Of a DNA stretch of 64,000 nucleotides, positions 30,956 to 42,020 are shown in pieces (position 1 is the stretch's first letter; each line of letters starts with the position of its first letter). The stretch is from Marsupella aquatica (taxonomy: Eukaryota > Marchantiophyta). The stretch covers positions 28,148,001 through 28,212,000 of the forward strand of contig OZ316893.1 in NCBI GenBank assembly GCA_973895155.1, read 5' to 3'. A program made the position numbers and the translations under genes. The notes beneath the pieces were generated by a model. The model did not search any database, was not told where the DNA came from, and saw nothing but the letters and a program-made list of their open reading frames with translations.

Positions 30956-32490
30956 ATGGCAACCTATGCATCGGACCATGATGGGGGCAGGCATCATCGG
31001 CACAGAAACCATCATCATCATAGGGGGACGTATGATGAGTCGGATAGGCGAAGGGATGACTCGTGTGACGATGACGATGAGCATGGCGGTAGTTCTCACC
31101 GACATAGACACCATCATCGGCATAGGGGGAGTTCAGCTTCATCGGGCTATAGGAGCAATGACAAGCGGCAGAGGAGGAGGGATGACGAGGGAGGGAGGAG
31201 GAGGGATGACTCATCCTATGAGGACCATGGTGGGGGTACTTACACCTGATGCAGAGATGACCATCATCATAGGGGGAGGGACAACCTGTCGGACCGGGAG
31301 AGAGATTACTCACCAGACATGTATGATCGATCTAGGCGTCACCGATCCAGGCGTCGTCAACGCAGACATGGTTCCGAGGGTAGGAGAGGCTGGAGCCCCC
31401 ATCATGCTGATGGATTTGGAGAGGCCATGGCTGCTCTTCAGGGGATTGGGCCAATTCGCAAGATGCCTTGCCCTTGCAGACGATGCAAGGGTGTTGTCTT
31501 ACACGAGAGGACCACTGTCCTTAGCCATTTAGGGATCCATGGTCGTTACACCCCCCCGACCCGAGAGGTAATACAATTTTGTTGGGTATTGCAATTATGA
31601 TAACATCTCCTTCCTTGAATTGTTTTTTGATTGTCATATTCTGAACTTGTTTTGGTGAACATGTGGAACAGATTCCTGTTGTAGTGCGATCTTCGCCTGT
31701 GGACCGCTTGAGAGACATTGCATATCGTGCACTCGCACCACTCGTCCATCCATCCGATTTTCCAGCCACATTGAGGGAGATAGACCGTGTATTTCGGAGG
31801 AGGAGGAGAGTGTTTAGGATGCACCCTATTGAGAGGGGAGTAGTGGTGACCACTAGACCCCGATCGATTGAGTCTCGTCCACCTAGGATTGTTCCGCCCC
31901 GATGCCCTTTTCTTGATGCATCGGTGTCCCGGGCACCGAGACAGTTGCGAGGGAGAGCCTTGGACATCTTAAAGGACTCCTTCCCAGCCCAGTTTGGACT
32001 CCCTATGGACCTCCCGCTTCGGGAGCCTATTATAGTTTGGGACCGCCCATGGGTCATCCTCCCCTCCACATTGGGGACTCATGTAGGACTTGGAGTATTT
32101 GCTCTTGTGGATATCGTGGTCCCTACCAGTTGTGCACCCGATGATTTGCCTCAGTTGTTTCCATTCTATGGGCCCAAGTATTCGGCGGCAAGATGGCGCA
32201 TCTTGTCCCGACAGTGCCCAACCTTTAGTCGATATGGCATGTCACTAAAGTTGGACCCTAGGTATGCTCAGATTGATGGTTACCCACCTCGCACGGGGAA
32301 CTTGGCGGGTTACATCAATAGCACTATTGGTTCTCGGCGTTCAGGGTTTAGGCCAAATGCTGAGTGGCACGAGTTCCATGACCAGAGTCACCCTCGTTTG
32401 CCTGTAGCATGCACGCATTACATCTTGACACATGCTACCCGCACCATTAGAGCAGGGGAAGAGATTCTCGTAGATTATGATTGGCATTGA
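30956..32490 (+). pseudogene. Transposase-associated zinc domain fused to SET domain
   Basis: Two exons: ATG 30956-31567 and 31672-32490, with intron GTAATA...GAACAG in phase 0. Exon 1 begins with a long His/Arg/Asp/Ser-rich tract and ends with MPCPCRRC...LSHLGIHGRY, the zinc motif of the plant transposase-associated domain. Exon 2 has SET-domain hallmarks: GLGVFALVDI, GNLAGYINSTIGS followed by PNAEW, and RTIRAGEEILVDYDWH before the stop. SET proteins transfer methyl groups to lysines, often on histones. The substrate-pocket NHSC-type motif is altered to NSTI, so activity is uncertain. A single TGA (31247-31249, probably from CGA) interrupts exon 1; the frame is otherwise continuous. Confidence 0.8.
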
Positions 32491-32659
32491 TGTTTACATG
32501 TCTACATGACATATTCATTATGGGGTGACCCTTGCATTTTTCATTATTGATGTTTCACTGTAAGCTTTATCACGGAAACCCTTTCTCTAATTGTTATTTG
32601 TCATTGCATATTGAAAACTCTAGGATGGTGTACATATTACTCCCACACCTCACCCATCA

Positions 32660-35600
32660 ATGATGACTACATCAGCCCGTGCCTTTCACGTACGTGCCAC
32701 CTTACATTTCTCAGACGAGGAGGATGCTGAGGGTCAGCCCCTTGACCATGATGAGATGGACGATGAGGATGAGGAGTACCATGATGCATATGATGGAGAG
32801 TTGGATGATGATGGAGAGTTGGATGATGATGTTGACGATGAGGGAGATGAGGGAGATGAGGGAGATGACCCTATCCTTGAAGAAGATGCCTTTGCCCACC
32901 TTGTTGACGTTCACTTTGGACCTCATGCACCTGACGCCGAGCACCCTATCATGGAAGTGGATCAAGAAGATTGGGATCACTTGGAGACTGAAGCCAGAAC
33001 ACCACTATTTGAGGGATCTCCATCCTCACGGTAAGGTTGTCCTAAAATTATCACAACTCTGGAATTTCATCCAGTGAATATTGGGCAGTCTAAATTGTAG
33101 TGCCAGGCATGCCATCTAGCTACTTGGACTAACTGCAAAAAGTCTGGTGTTTGTGGTTTTGCAAATCCAGGTTGGGTGCAACTTTGTTGATGTTGAATTT
33201 GCAAGGAGTTTTCAATGGTTCGGATGTCCATACAGATGCACTCTTCCAATTGTTCCATGGCAAACTCTTGCCCCAACCAAACACTCTCCCTGGATGTGTG
33301 AGGGAGGCTAAGAAGTTGTTAGCCTCAATTGGATTGGCTTTAGAGACTATCCACATGTGCCCAGGTGGGTGCATCTTGTATAGAGGGGTGTACAAGGATC
33401 ACACTCACTGCCCAGAGGAGCACTGTAGGCTTCCACGGTATCGACCAGACACCATTGGAGACAAGATTGCAAAAAAGGTAATGTTTTCCTCAACGCAATG
33501 TGAGAACAAGAAAGTCCAACTTTTAACGTTGCATTCTTTCAAACAACGTCGTACATGACTATGTAATTGATTACTTTACGTCGTCCATCTCACTTTATGT
33601 CTTTCCACCTGACGTTTTTTTGTTTTTATGTCGTATGGGATGCAGTAACTAACGTCGCATGGTACATTAGGGTATGAAACGTCGTCCTTTACGATGTTAG
33701 TTTTAATAATACGTAGTGTGGAAGGACGTTTATTGTGATTGTCGTCAAATTGACGATGTTACATTGGATCTGGCAGGTTTTTCGTTATTTCCCAATCACT
33801 CCCCGACTTCAGCATCTCTACCGACAAAAGCACTTATCCACACTACAGACTTGGCATGTGGAGAACAAATCCCCACCAGGGATAATGCAATACCACCAAG
33901 ATAGTCCAGCGTGGAAGCACATTGATGCCACTTGGCCAAATTTTGCCTAGGAGCCAAGAAATGTTCGTTTGGGGTTGGCAATCGATGGAGTGAACCCATA
34001 TAAACAACGACGGAAGCCTAAGTCCATCTGGCCTGTTCTTTTGATAAATCAAAACATCCCTCCATGGTTGGCAATGAAGAAGGGTCATGTGCTTCTATTA
34101 GCTATAATTCCTGGACCCAAGGCCTGTAAGAATCCTGATATCTGTTTGGCTCCAGCTTATGAAGAGCTACATAATCTATGGGAGGTTGGAGCAGTGACAA
34201 CAGATGTCACTCGTGAACCAGGCAATGGTAGGACCTTCAATATGAGGGTGATGATCACTCATTGCACCACAGATGGTCCAGGTAATTCATTGGGCAACCC
34301 AATGACTATTGTTTGCACAATGTCATGTACAATGCAAGTGTTGGGGTTATTTGTGGTCTGAACATGGTTCAATGAAATGGCAGGTATGGGAACAATATCT
34401 GGCCTGAAGGTGGCAAGTTTTTCAGCTTGCCCTTCATGTGGCCCAGAGTTGCGTGGGAGGTACTCAAGACTACTGCACAAAACCACATATGAGGGCAGTA
34501 GGGTCCGGTTGGCAATGGATGACCACTTGCGACAAAACACAACACATTGGGCAGAGACTGAAGTGCGGCCATGTCCTAATGGCCCTTCAGCTGAAGGACA
34601 AATTCAAATGGCAGAGAAGGTGGAAGCAAAGTTACTAAAACCCAAGGATTGTGGAGTAAACCGACGCTCAGCTATGTGGGACTTGCCTTATTGGAGGGTA
34701 AGTGATAGAAGTGCATGGTTCCTTTACAGCAAATTAGACCAATAAAATTCTTAATTTAGAGATTGCAACTGATTCAATATGTTATTTCAATTTCTAGAGA
34801 CTCCAGGTTCGATGGTTGTTGGACCCCATGCACATTGAAGTGAATGTTGCTAAGAACTTGGTGAAGCACATTTATGGGACGAATGACACTCGTGGAGTCC
34901 GAGAGGATGCTGAGAGGGTTGGAGTAGTGAAGAGTTGTTGGATAACACGTACTGGGGAGAAACCTCCTGGTCCTTGGATTTTGCCAAGAGAGGTTTTGAA
35001 GGACATGAATGGGATGATAAGCGAGATGAAGTTCCCTAGCCATTACGGAGCTGGTTTTCGTGGGTGCACTACAAGGAATGATCACATACCCCCAATAGGG
35101 TTGAAGTCTCATGATTATCACAAGTTGATACAGCATGTGCTACCAGCAGTCTTGCGTTGTTGTGATGATTCCCGGGAGCGTCGTTTACTCCGTCTGACTA
35201 TATATGAGATGTGCTCCATTTTTAGGTATGCTAACGTACCCTCTCTTCCATTGCTCTCTTGCAAGTTCTTGTTACCGCTGAAGGAGCCATGTAATTCAAC
35301 AAGTATTTCAAACTCATTTTTCTATGGCCCTATGTGGATCTGATATACAAAATCTTTGATGGTTTTGAGGAGGAACATAGGTGGGTATGCGCTAAGGAGA
35401 TAAAGGAGTCTGAGATTCCTTTGATGAGAGAGAGGTCAGCTCGCGTGATGTGCAATATGGAGAAGGTGTTTCCCCCATGCATATTTGACATGCAATTGCA
35501 TTTACTATGTCACTTGGTGGATGAGGTCGCGATTGCTGGTCCTGTCCATGCACGTTGGATGTATTGGGTAGAGCGCTTCATGAAAGTGCTCAAGTCCATG

Positions 35601-36617
35601 GTGCGTCAACCAGCTCGACCAGAGGGAAGTATGGCAACGGGGTATATCATGTCGGAGTGCCTCTTTTATTCCGGAGGGATGATAGGAAGTTTGGACACAG
35701 AAGCTCCCACAGCTTGGGAAGAGGCACAAGATGATGACAATGGTGGGTTGCGTTTGATGGGTGCATCAAAAAAGCGTTCACTACATGACAACATACTTCG
35801 CCTACAGATCCACAATTATGTGTTGGGAAATCGCCCAGAGATGTCTCAGTGGAGGGAGTTGCATAGGTACATATATGCAACTCTATATAACTGTTAATCT
35901 AACAGTAGACGTTGTTCTACATTCTATGTGTGTAGAAGTTAGAGTGGGTTCAAGGAGCACTTCTTTGGATTGTGCAATATTCTCATGGATTCATACATTT
36001 TTTGCAGTGCATTCTTGGAGCAGCAACCAATAGTTGCACAACGGTATGCATTATTTCGCGTATGGGCATTGGAGCGCATGGATAGGCTCCTTGCAGAGCA
36101 TGGACCCTTATCCATTCCCATTGATGTACAGAACATCATTAGGGGACCAGGGTTGTGGGCAACGACCCATACACACATGTATGAGTCAGGGCACCACTTT
36201 CGCACTTGGAGGACAGATCACATGAAGAAGAGTACATGTAACTCAGGAGTGTTCATGTTGACAGACCCAGGTGATGTTGAGATTCCCTATTGTGGCACTA
36301 TATTGGATATTTTAGACGTTCACTTTGGGTCATTTACTACTATTGTGTTAGAGGTGCGGTGGCACAAATCCATCATGTCACCTCCACATAGAGCCACCAT
36401 GGTGAAAGATGAGTGTGGGTTCTATCGGGTAGACACGACTCGTGTAGCACCATCCGGGACTGAGGTTAGTGACACTATAGTATTTCCTAGCCAGGTGGAT
36501 CAGTGTATTATGGTTCTGATGCACACTATGAGAGGATGGTCCATCGTCATTCCCATCTTCCCACGATGGAGGAAGGGTTTGATGGCATCAGTAATTGTAG
36601 ATGATATGGATCCATGA
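32660..36617 (+). pseudogene. tnp2: tnp2-type CACTA transposase of element B
   Basis: Seven exons with GT-AG borders that keep frame: 32660-33030, 33171-33477, 33777-34281, 34384-34697, 34798-35225, 35381-35866, 36008-36617. Exon 1 is extremely acidic. Exons 2-5 are tnp2: ETIHMCPGGCILYRG with cysteine pairs, RNVRLGLAIDGVNPY, PPWLAMKKGHVLL, IPGPKACKNPDI, LLDPMHIEVNVAKNL. Exon 6 is DUF4218 (FPPCIFDMQLHLLCHLVDE, PEGSMATGYIMSE). Exon 7 contains the DUF4216-type segment with EVRWH and IVFPSQVDQC. This is the catalytic transposase of the element. One TAG (33948-33950) lies in exon 3; otherwise open. The stop is TGA. Confidence 0.9.
33478..33776 (+). other. tnp2 intron 2 carrying element-B repeats
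   Basis: This GTAATG...GGCAG intron of about 300 bp contains several ACGTCGT, GACGTTT and AACGTCG units like those in the subterminal regions. The other tnp2 introns (about 85-155 bp) lack them. Confidence 0.75.
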
Positions 36618-36689
36618 CCATAAATGTATTCAGTGCATGTATATATTCGTTATGGCCACCTTCATGTGGGTTTGTAGCATCTGTGGGTA

Positions 36690-36960
36690 ACGTCGTTGTA
36701 TGACTATTACGTCCGGTAGACCAATGTATCTTCAAACTACGTCGTATCAGGCAGACGTTAATTCCAATTAACGTCGTTTTATTGAGCCTTCAACGATGTT
36801 AATTTAGCCACGACCCCGTTTACGTTACTCCACACGACGTTGATTCTCCACTTAAAATGATGTTAAACTAACTTACGTTGTTTTAGGGTACGTATTAAAC
36901 CAAAGACGTCGTGTATTGCAACGTTACTATATCCGCGCGACGTTAATGACAGTGGTGACA
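36690..36960. repeat. ACGTCGTT repeats between tnp2 and the 37-kb gene
   Basis: Dense AACGTCGT, ACGACGTTGA and GACGTTAAT units in both orientations fill the convergent spacer between the tnp2 stop and the end of the minus-strand gene. Confidence 0.8.
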
Positions 36961-37132
36961 TTAATTGGCACATGCATTCAAAATGAAAAACATGAGGGAG
37001 TCTTTATTCAGTTTCAGTATGATATAGAGATACAAAGGTCCTACAAAGCACATTGCATGTCCACCACAAAGCGACTATAACCTAGCCGAATCACTAAACT
37101 GCCTCATCCATTGACATCCAGATTGTTGCTAC

Positions 37133-37693
37133 TTAAGGAGTTCCTTCACCAGACCAGTAGTACTCCTCATCTGCCTTCCTTCTTTTGTAAGAATCACGCC
37201 TCTGCCTCTGGTTCCATTTCTTGCGGACGACCTCTTCCCCAGCCTTTAGCCTTTCAGCCTCAACCTCAGCTGCACAACTTTCCTTGTAATCATACAAGAC
37301 AATGTGAAGCTCAGTCGGAGACAGCTCACATTTGGGCAATGTAGGTGGATATGCCTCCCCATCATCTGGGTTGGGCGCCTCATCCAACATCTGATCATCA
37401 CCTGGATGCAGCAGGAAGTCTCCTGGATCCAACTGTTTGTTGGCCAGAATTGAGCACTCTACCCAACGGATAGAAATGAAATGAACTGTCTCTGCAAAGT
37501 GCTCGATCAATCCATGGTAGTCACTGAAGTGCTCAACAACTTCTTTCCACGTATAGGCCAGCAAGTAGTCTGTTTCCGAGGTACACAACTTCTCAATAAC
37601 ACCTCCCCGACAAAAGAACCCACGTATAGTCTTGTCCTCTTCACCAAGTGGAAGGAAGCAACAATGCACATCTTTGAAGAACTTGCGCACCAT
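37133..37693 (-). CDS. Unknown 186-residue protein of element B
   Basis: ATG-started and intact, ending in TAA. The N-terminal half is mixed with aromatic residues (YTWKEVVEHFSDYHGLIEHF); the middle is acidic (DPGDFLLHPGDD, DEAPNPDDGEAYPP); the C-terminus is a charged helix (AEVEAERLKAGEEVVRKKW) ending in a basic patch RQRRDSYKRRKADEE that could be a nuclear localisation signal. It is convergent with tnp2 and just inside the 3' subterminal repeats. No known domain recognised; a regulatory or accessory role is inference only. Confidence 0.55.
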   Translation of the reverse strand: MVRKFFKDVHCCFLPLGEEDKTIRGFFCRGGVIEKLCTSETDYLLAYTWKEVVEHFSDYHGLIEHFAETVHFISIRWVECSILANKQLDPGDFLLHPGDDQMLDEAPNPDDGEAYPPTLPKCELSPTELHIVLYDYKESCAAEVEAERLKAGEEVVRKKWNQRQRRDSYKRRKADEEYYWSGEGTP

Positions 37694-37909
37694 GACTGAA
37701 CACTGAGTCTAGATCCCACGCTGCAATTTCTCTGTACTCAGGAAGAGTGCATTCTCCAAAAATCACAAATGCAAGCCTACTTTGGTCTCAGCACTCTTAA
37801 ACCAAAATCCTCCCGTAGAAAACCCAAGCTATACTCGAGTCAGCATGGACTACTCCTCATTCAAGTCGTCCACACCGATGTACTCAACGTCTAACATGGC
37901 TTGATTCAA

Positions 37910-38215
37910 TCGGAACGTCCTACAGAGCAACGTTACCACTTTTACGTCTCCCTCCACGACGTAAACATTGACGTCGTTATACCCTAAACACATTACATCC
38001 TCTAATACGTCGTTAATATTGAACGACGACCAAAACGACGTTTAGGACAGCTCATCCAGAGACGTTAATTTTAAACGTGTTTCCAGCGACGTTAAAATGG
38101 GGGCAATCGGCGCTTAGATTTCTCCGACATCGCCGTTACGTCGGACGTAGTTATAAACGTAGTCATGGAAGTCGTTAATTATATTAACGACGATTATGAG
38201 GAGGTATTGTTTGCA
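37910..38215. repeat. 3' subterminal ACGTCGTT repeats of element B
   Basis: Counterpart of the 27750-28010 block. Units such as GACGTCGTT, ACGACGTTTA and GACGTTAATT lie immediately inside the right terminal repeat. Confidence 0.8.
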
Positions 38216-39105
38216 TCCGATGCAACAAAATCTAGTTGTGTTAGGGTCCATCTAACGTCAATTTATGTGTAGCACCAGGCGCTAATAAAAGCAAATGACA
38301 TAAAACGAATTCCTAAAGGAGACATTGGATGATTAGCGCCAGGCGCTAATATTGATATCATTTCATATTACGAACGTATACAATGGTAAAAACTAGAAGT
38401 AGGAGCCTTCAAAAGGCTGAAAAAGCTTTGTTTTTTGCTAGCGCTGGGCGCTAGTTTTCTTTTGTATCAGAAATATGAGAAAACCGGATTTTTGGGAAAG
38501 TAATGGCGTATTAACGCCTCTTATGGCTCTATATTGAATTCCCAACTGACATAAAAATTGAAGATTTTAGGCCTTGGAAATTACTAGCGCCGGACGCTAC
38601 TATTTGGTGAGTAAATTAAAATGAATTTGATATATTCTCAGGTTTTCCTTTCAACGGTCATATTCAACGGTAACTATAGGTTGCGTGACCCTCAATACAT
38701 CAATCCCCTTTGGTGTTGTCGAATAAGATAACAACATGTGTCACAGATCCAGGCCAGTGGTTCAATTTCCTTAGCATATATGTCATGCTTTTTGCTCTAG
38801 ATTCTTTTTATTTCCCATGTTAAGTACAGTACGATCAAAGTTGTTTGACGGGTTTTTGCCGTTCGTGGTACGGAAAGAGCGCGGTGGTCGTCAGTGCTTT
38901 CTTCGCCCTTGTGCGAGCAATGGACCCTATCTTATCCTCCTCTCAATGCTTTAGTGGAAACAGACACAGAGAGGTCGTTCCCTCGCAAACATCTGAGTGC
39001 TCATTTTCAGGATCTTTGTATAGTCGTCGAGTGACTTGATCCACTGCTTTGCGAGCTCCTAAAGCACAACCCGCTGTATCATTCCCGAATAGCAAGAGAG
39101 GGAAG

Positions 39106-39636
39106 ATGGATGATTCTGATTTGTTTGCTGTGGAGGACTTCGGAGAGACGTCGCTGACTGTTTACGATGTGATCTCCAAACACATTATGTCATTTGGAAA
39201 AGATTTTCGAGGACATGACAAGGATCCGCCAAGGATTCCAATGTGCCGATTACTTCATATGGAAGTAGTGCGAACATTACAGAAGGGAAGTCCTTCGATA
39301 GTGAAGCTGAAAGACTCCTTTTAGAGCATAGGATACAATTCTAAGATCAACATGCTTTTTTATGTCCAACCAACAGATTCCAATGGAGAAGTCCAGATCT
39401 GCATGCCAGAGATTCGTGCTTCCTAGGATGCAATTTGGGTCGCAGAGAACAAAAAGTTTGAGGCGAAATGTGCTGCCAACCCTGACTTCTCTGTCTAGCA
39501 GGATAAGATGTTTTATGTGTTTGATGGAAACCATCGACTCTACGCATGGTCCATCATCACGAAGGAGAATCCAGATGATGTGAAATACCATCCTCGCGTC
39601 CAGTGCACAATATTCAAGGGAGAAAGGGGTCCTTGA
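39106..39636 (+). pseudogene. ParB-like domain protein of element A
   Basis: The frame starts at ATG 39106 (MDDSDLFAVEDF) and stays in one frame to 39636 with three in-frame TAG codons (39322 and near 39424 and 39496). Near 39511-39560 it reads FYVFDGNHRLYAWSI followed by a short beta-like V-QCTIF, which matches the DGXHR signature of ParB/sulfiredoxin-fold domains (nucleotide-binding and nicking or DNA-binding proteins of bacteria and phages). The upstream LLHMEVVRTLQKGSPSIVKL resembles the first strand-helix of that fold. A frame change near 39620 leads on to EIEAAMHTINQ. An intron carrying one element palindrome (39726) separates it from the next exon. Confidence 0.55.
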
Positions 39637-39775
39637 TCGAGATTGAGGCGGCGATGCACACTATTAACCAATAAGTGTCTCTTCCAATATATTTCTATTC
39701 TAATCTATGATCACTGTGTTTCACTAGCGTCGGGCGCTACTGACTCCCTCTCTTGTTTTCAGGCTTGGGCAAGCA

Positions 39776-41118
39776 GTGGTCAAACCCTCTTGGATACTTG
39801 ACGCAGACCGTATCAACCAAATTCTCTCGAATGAACTCGATTACTACAAGTCTATCATTGATGCTGCAAACTTCAAGAAGTTTGGGCAGATCATGCAGAA
39901 AACACGGAAGGGATTGTGGAATACAAAAAAATGCCTCAAGAAGCGCTTCTGTACATCTTGTGTGAGAATAAGATCAAGTCTTATTCTTGACAGTTTAAGA
40001 TGGATTTGGAACATGATGCCGCTCAGGGTACACCTTGGTCTCCCGGAGAGATTTCAAAAAGACATGCAATGATGATGAAGGAGGCAACAAAGGATTGGGC
40101 GATAAAGGTGTCAAAAATCACTCCTCTATTAAGCCCCGCTTTTGAGGATTTAATGCGGACATGTGCTGAGATGTACCCCCTCACAGAGAAGAATAAGAGA
40201 GAGAAGAAGCCGGATGCAGTTGTCTATACAATGGATCGAGCAAGATTGTTTACTGCTGTCTCTGCCCTTGACCCCAAGCTGAGGAGTACCCTTCTGGTTG
40301 CCCATTATACACCGGAGCTGAGGAAACAATTCTTCCATCCACAGAGCGTTAATGACGATCCAGTGAAGCAATGGTGCCATACTTGGCAAACTTGGAACAC
40401 TGTGGAGGGAATTGCTATTGGTTTGCTGCAAACCTCCCTACGCCAGGTCAGTGATATAGTCCCCGCCAATCGGTTGCAGGAGTGGGAGTGTGAGTCGATT
40501 GAATCACTTATTGAAATAGTCTCAAATAACTTCAAGAAATTCAGGGACGCTGTGAAAGGCAAGTTTTTTAATACAATGTGGCCTTCCAAGTATCCCGACA
40601 AGGCTGACTACACCCTCAAGAATCAGAAGAGGGCCAAACAATACCTGTACCGTTTCTTCATGCACATGGAGATTGTGAAGCCAGATTACTTTTGGGCATA
40701 CCCTGCTGCTTTCCAAAAGTGGATCGTTGTTCCTGAAGGAGACATACTGGCCAACGTGTATTCAATGTATCCCGTTGAAGGGTGTCTTCCACCAAGAAAA
40801 CTGTCAGAATGGGAGAGAATTCATTGTCCTTGGTATTTGGACACCGATAGATGGGACTCTCCATTCGGAGACACTGAGAAAGACGCATTTCATAAGCTTT
40901 CAAAGTCTCAGGTCCCTCCCAAGTTTGTGTCCGACATGAAGCAGGGAATTGAAGGTGATGTGAGCAAGTCGGCGGCAGAATTACAAACGGTGTGCGAAAC
41001 TACGGTTGTTCATGTTGACCGAAGTCGCAAACCTAGAGCCAAAGCAAAAACCGAAGCTGTGGCACCGAGTACATCAATGCGGTCCGCCAAAAAACGTAAG
41101 TTGTCATTCAGCTTGTAG
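39776..41118 (+). pseudogene. Long C-terminal region downstream of the ParB-like domain
   Basis: Continues the ParB-like gene after a TCTTGTTTTCAG acceptor at about 39762. The first piece (ILDADRINQILSNELDYYKS) is frameshifted; 40000-41118 is an open 372-codon frame. It is helical and aromatic-rich (WSPGEISKRHAMMMKEA, YRFFMHMEIVKPDYFWAYP, WERIHCPWYLDTDRWDSPFG) and ends in a basic Lys/Ser/Thr linker (KKRKLSFS). No known domain. The following intron region (about 41119-41245) has two palindromes (41137 and 41192) and ends TTTCCTTTAG. Confidence 0.5.
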
Positions 41119-41249
41119 CTTCACATTTTGGTTAGGGCCAGGCGCTGCTATATGACTATGTCTATTGGTTTGTTTTTTCAATTGGTTTGGACAGCGCCTG
41201 GCGCTATTATTCAGCATTGAATAAATTTTGCTCTTTTTCCTTTAGGTGG

Positions 41250-41649
41250 GAGAAAGTCTGACGTTGCAACCGACGAAACAAAAGTAGATGCGACTCCGGA
41301 GCCTTCTGAAGCCAATACCGGTGCCCGTCAGACCCAGTAACTCCAATTGACAAAGCGAAAGAGATTGTCCCTCTTGATGCAACCAGTACAAAGAAGAAGA
41401 AGAAAAGGGCAATTCAAGCTAGAGAATCTTCCCGAGATGATGCCACTGGAACTGGTGTTCAGAGAGATGTGGGAACCTTCAAGAGCAAATCTTCTAGGCA
41501 TTGCATGGTGGAAACAAGTATCCAAGAATTTATTGATACTGCTTTCAACAAAGCAGCGAAACCAGATTGGGTGACTGATGCAGAGAAATGGGGAAAGGAC
41601 TTAATCAAGTCGGGTTCCCGAGAAAGGGAGTAATCAAAGGAGGAAAAGA
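41250..41649 (+). pseudogene. Lys-rich linker exon of the ParB-like gene
   Basis: A coherent frame from PSDPVTPIDKAKEIVPLDA through a KKKKKR run to ETSIQEFIDTAF and KPDWVTDAEKWGKDLI, broken by a frameshift at its start and a TAA/TAG at its end. Removing the giant solo LTR joins it to the exon at 50393, but with a frame change (GVIKGGKERS crosses the junction). Confidence 0.4.
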
Positions 41650-42013
41650 AAGATTGTGACGCCACCGGTACGGCGGTTAATGAGTGATTCGGTCTAACTG
41701 TGCTTAGCACACGCGTTAGGAGTGTCTTAGGCCGCTATTATTAGCATAACGATAGTATTTAGGTAATCATTATGGGTAGGACATCATTAGGCAATAAGGG
41801 GGAATTCAGGTTCGGATTGGCGGCGGGTCGCTATTCGCACACCCAGGTTACGAGCGTGGAGGGGCCCCTCCCTCAGGTCCGTATAACAAACTTAAGGAAG
41901 CGGCCACTGACACGTGCTGACTCAGACCGGCGAAGTGGCCGGTACACCACAAGCGTGAGCGGTTCAGCCTATGGGCGTCGAGAAGACGTCGGGGGATCGA
42001 CAAGCCCTCAAGG

Positions 42014-42020
42014 TATAAAA
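42014..42020 (+). promoter_or_regulatory. TATA box of the second G1 LTR
   Basis: TATAAAA at the position equivalent to 5153, about 100 bp before the ATG at 42116. Confidence 0.75.

Larger units (their letters stand above)
27717..38240 (+). mobile_element. Complete CACTA-type transposon B, 10.5 kb
   Basis: Ends are CACAACTACATT (27717) and AATCTAGTTGTG (38240), inverted repeats matching at 11 of 12 positions, flanked by the 3-bp duplication TTA (27714-27716 and 38241-38243) as expected for CACTA elements. It holds four genes: a TnpA-like protein (minus, 28506-30541), a zinc-SET protein (plus, 30956-32490), tnp2 (plus, 32660-36617) and an unknown protein (minus, 37133-37693). Every spacer and one tnp2 intron carry ACGTCGTT-type repeats. 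The terminal motif is CACAACTA rather than CACTA. One nonsense codon in each of two genes suggests recent inactivation. Confidence 0.92.

Noticed and set aside
30881-31532. Long alternative frames over the 31-kb exon (Met/Gly/Thr-rich and minus-strand His/Pro-rich)
   Set aside because: They are shadows of the repetitive His/Arg/Asp-rich exon of the zinc-SET gene; only the frame with the CPCRRC motif joins the SET exon.
39106-39636. UAG reassigned to glutamine, as in some ulvophyte algae
   Set aside because: The intact 945-codon pol and 1238-codon L2 ORFs contain many glutamines but no in-frame TAG or TAA, so TAG still acts as a stop; the bias fits CAG deamination better.
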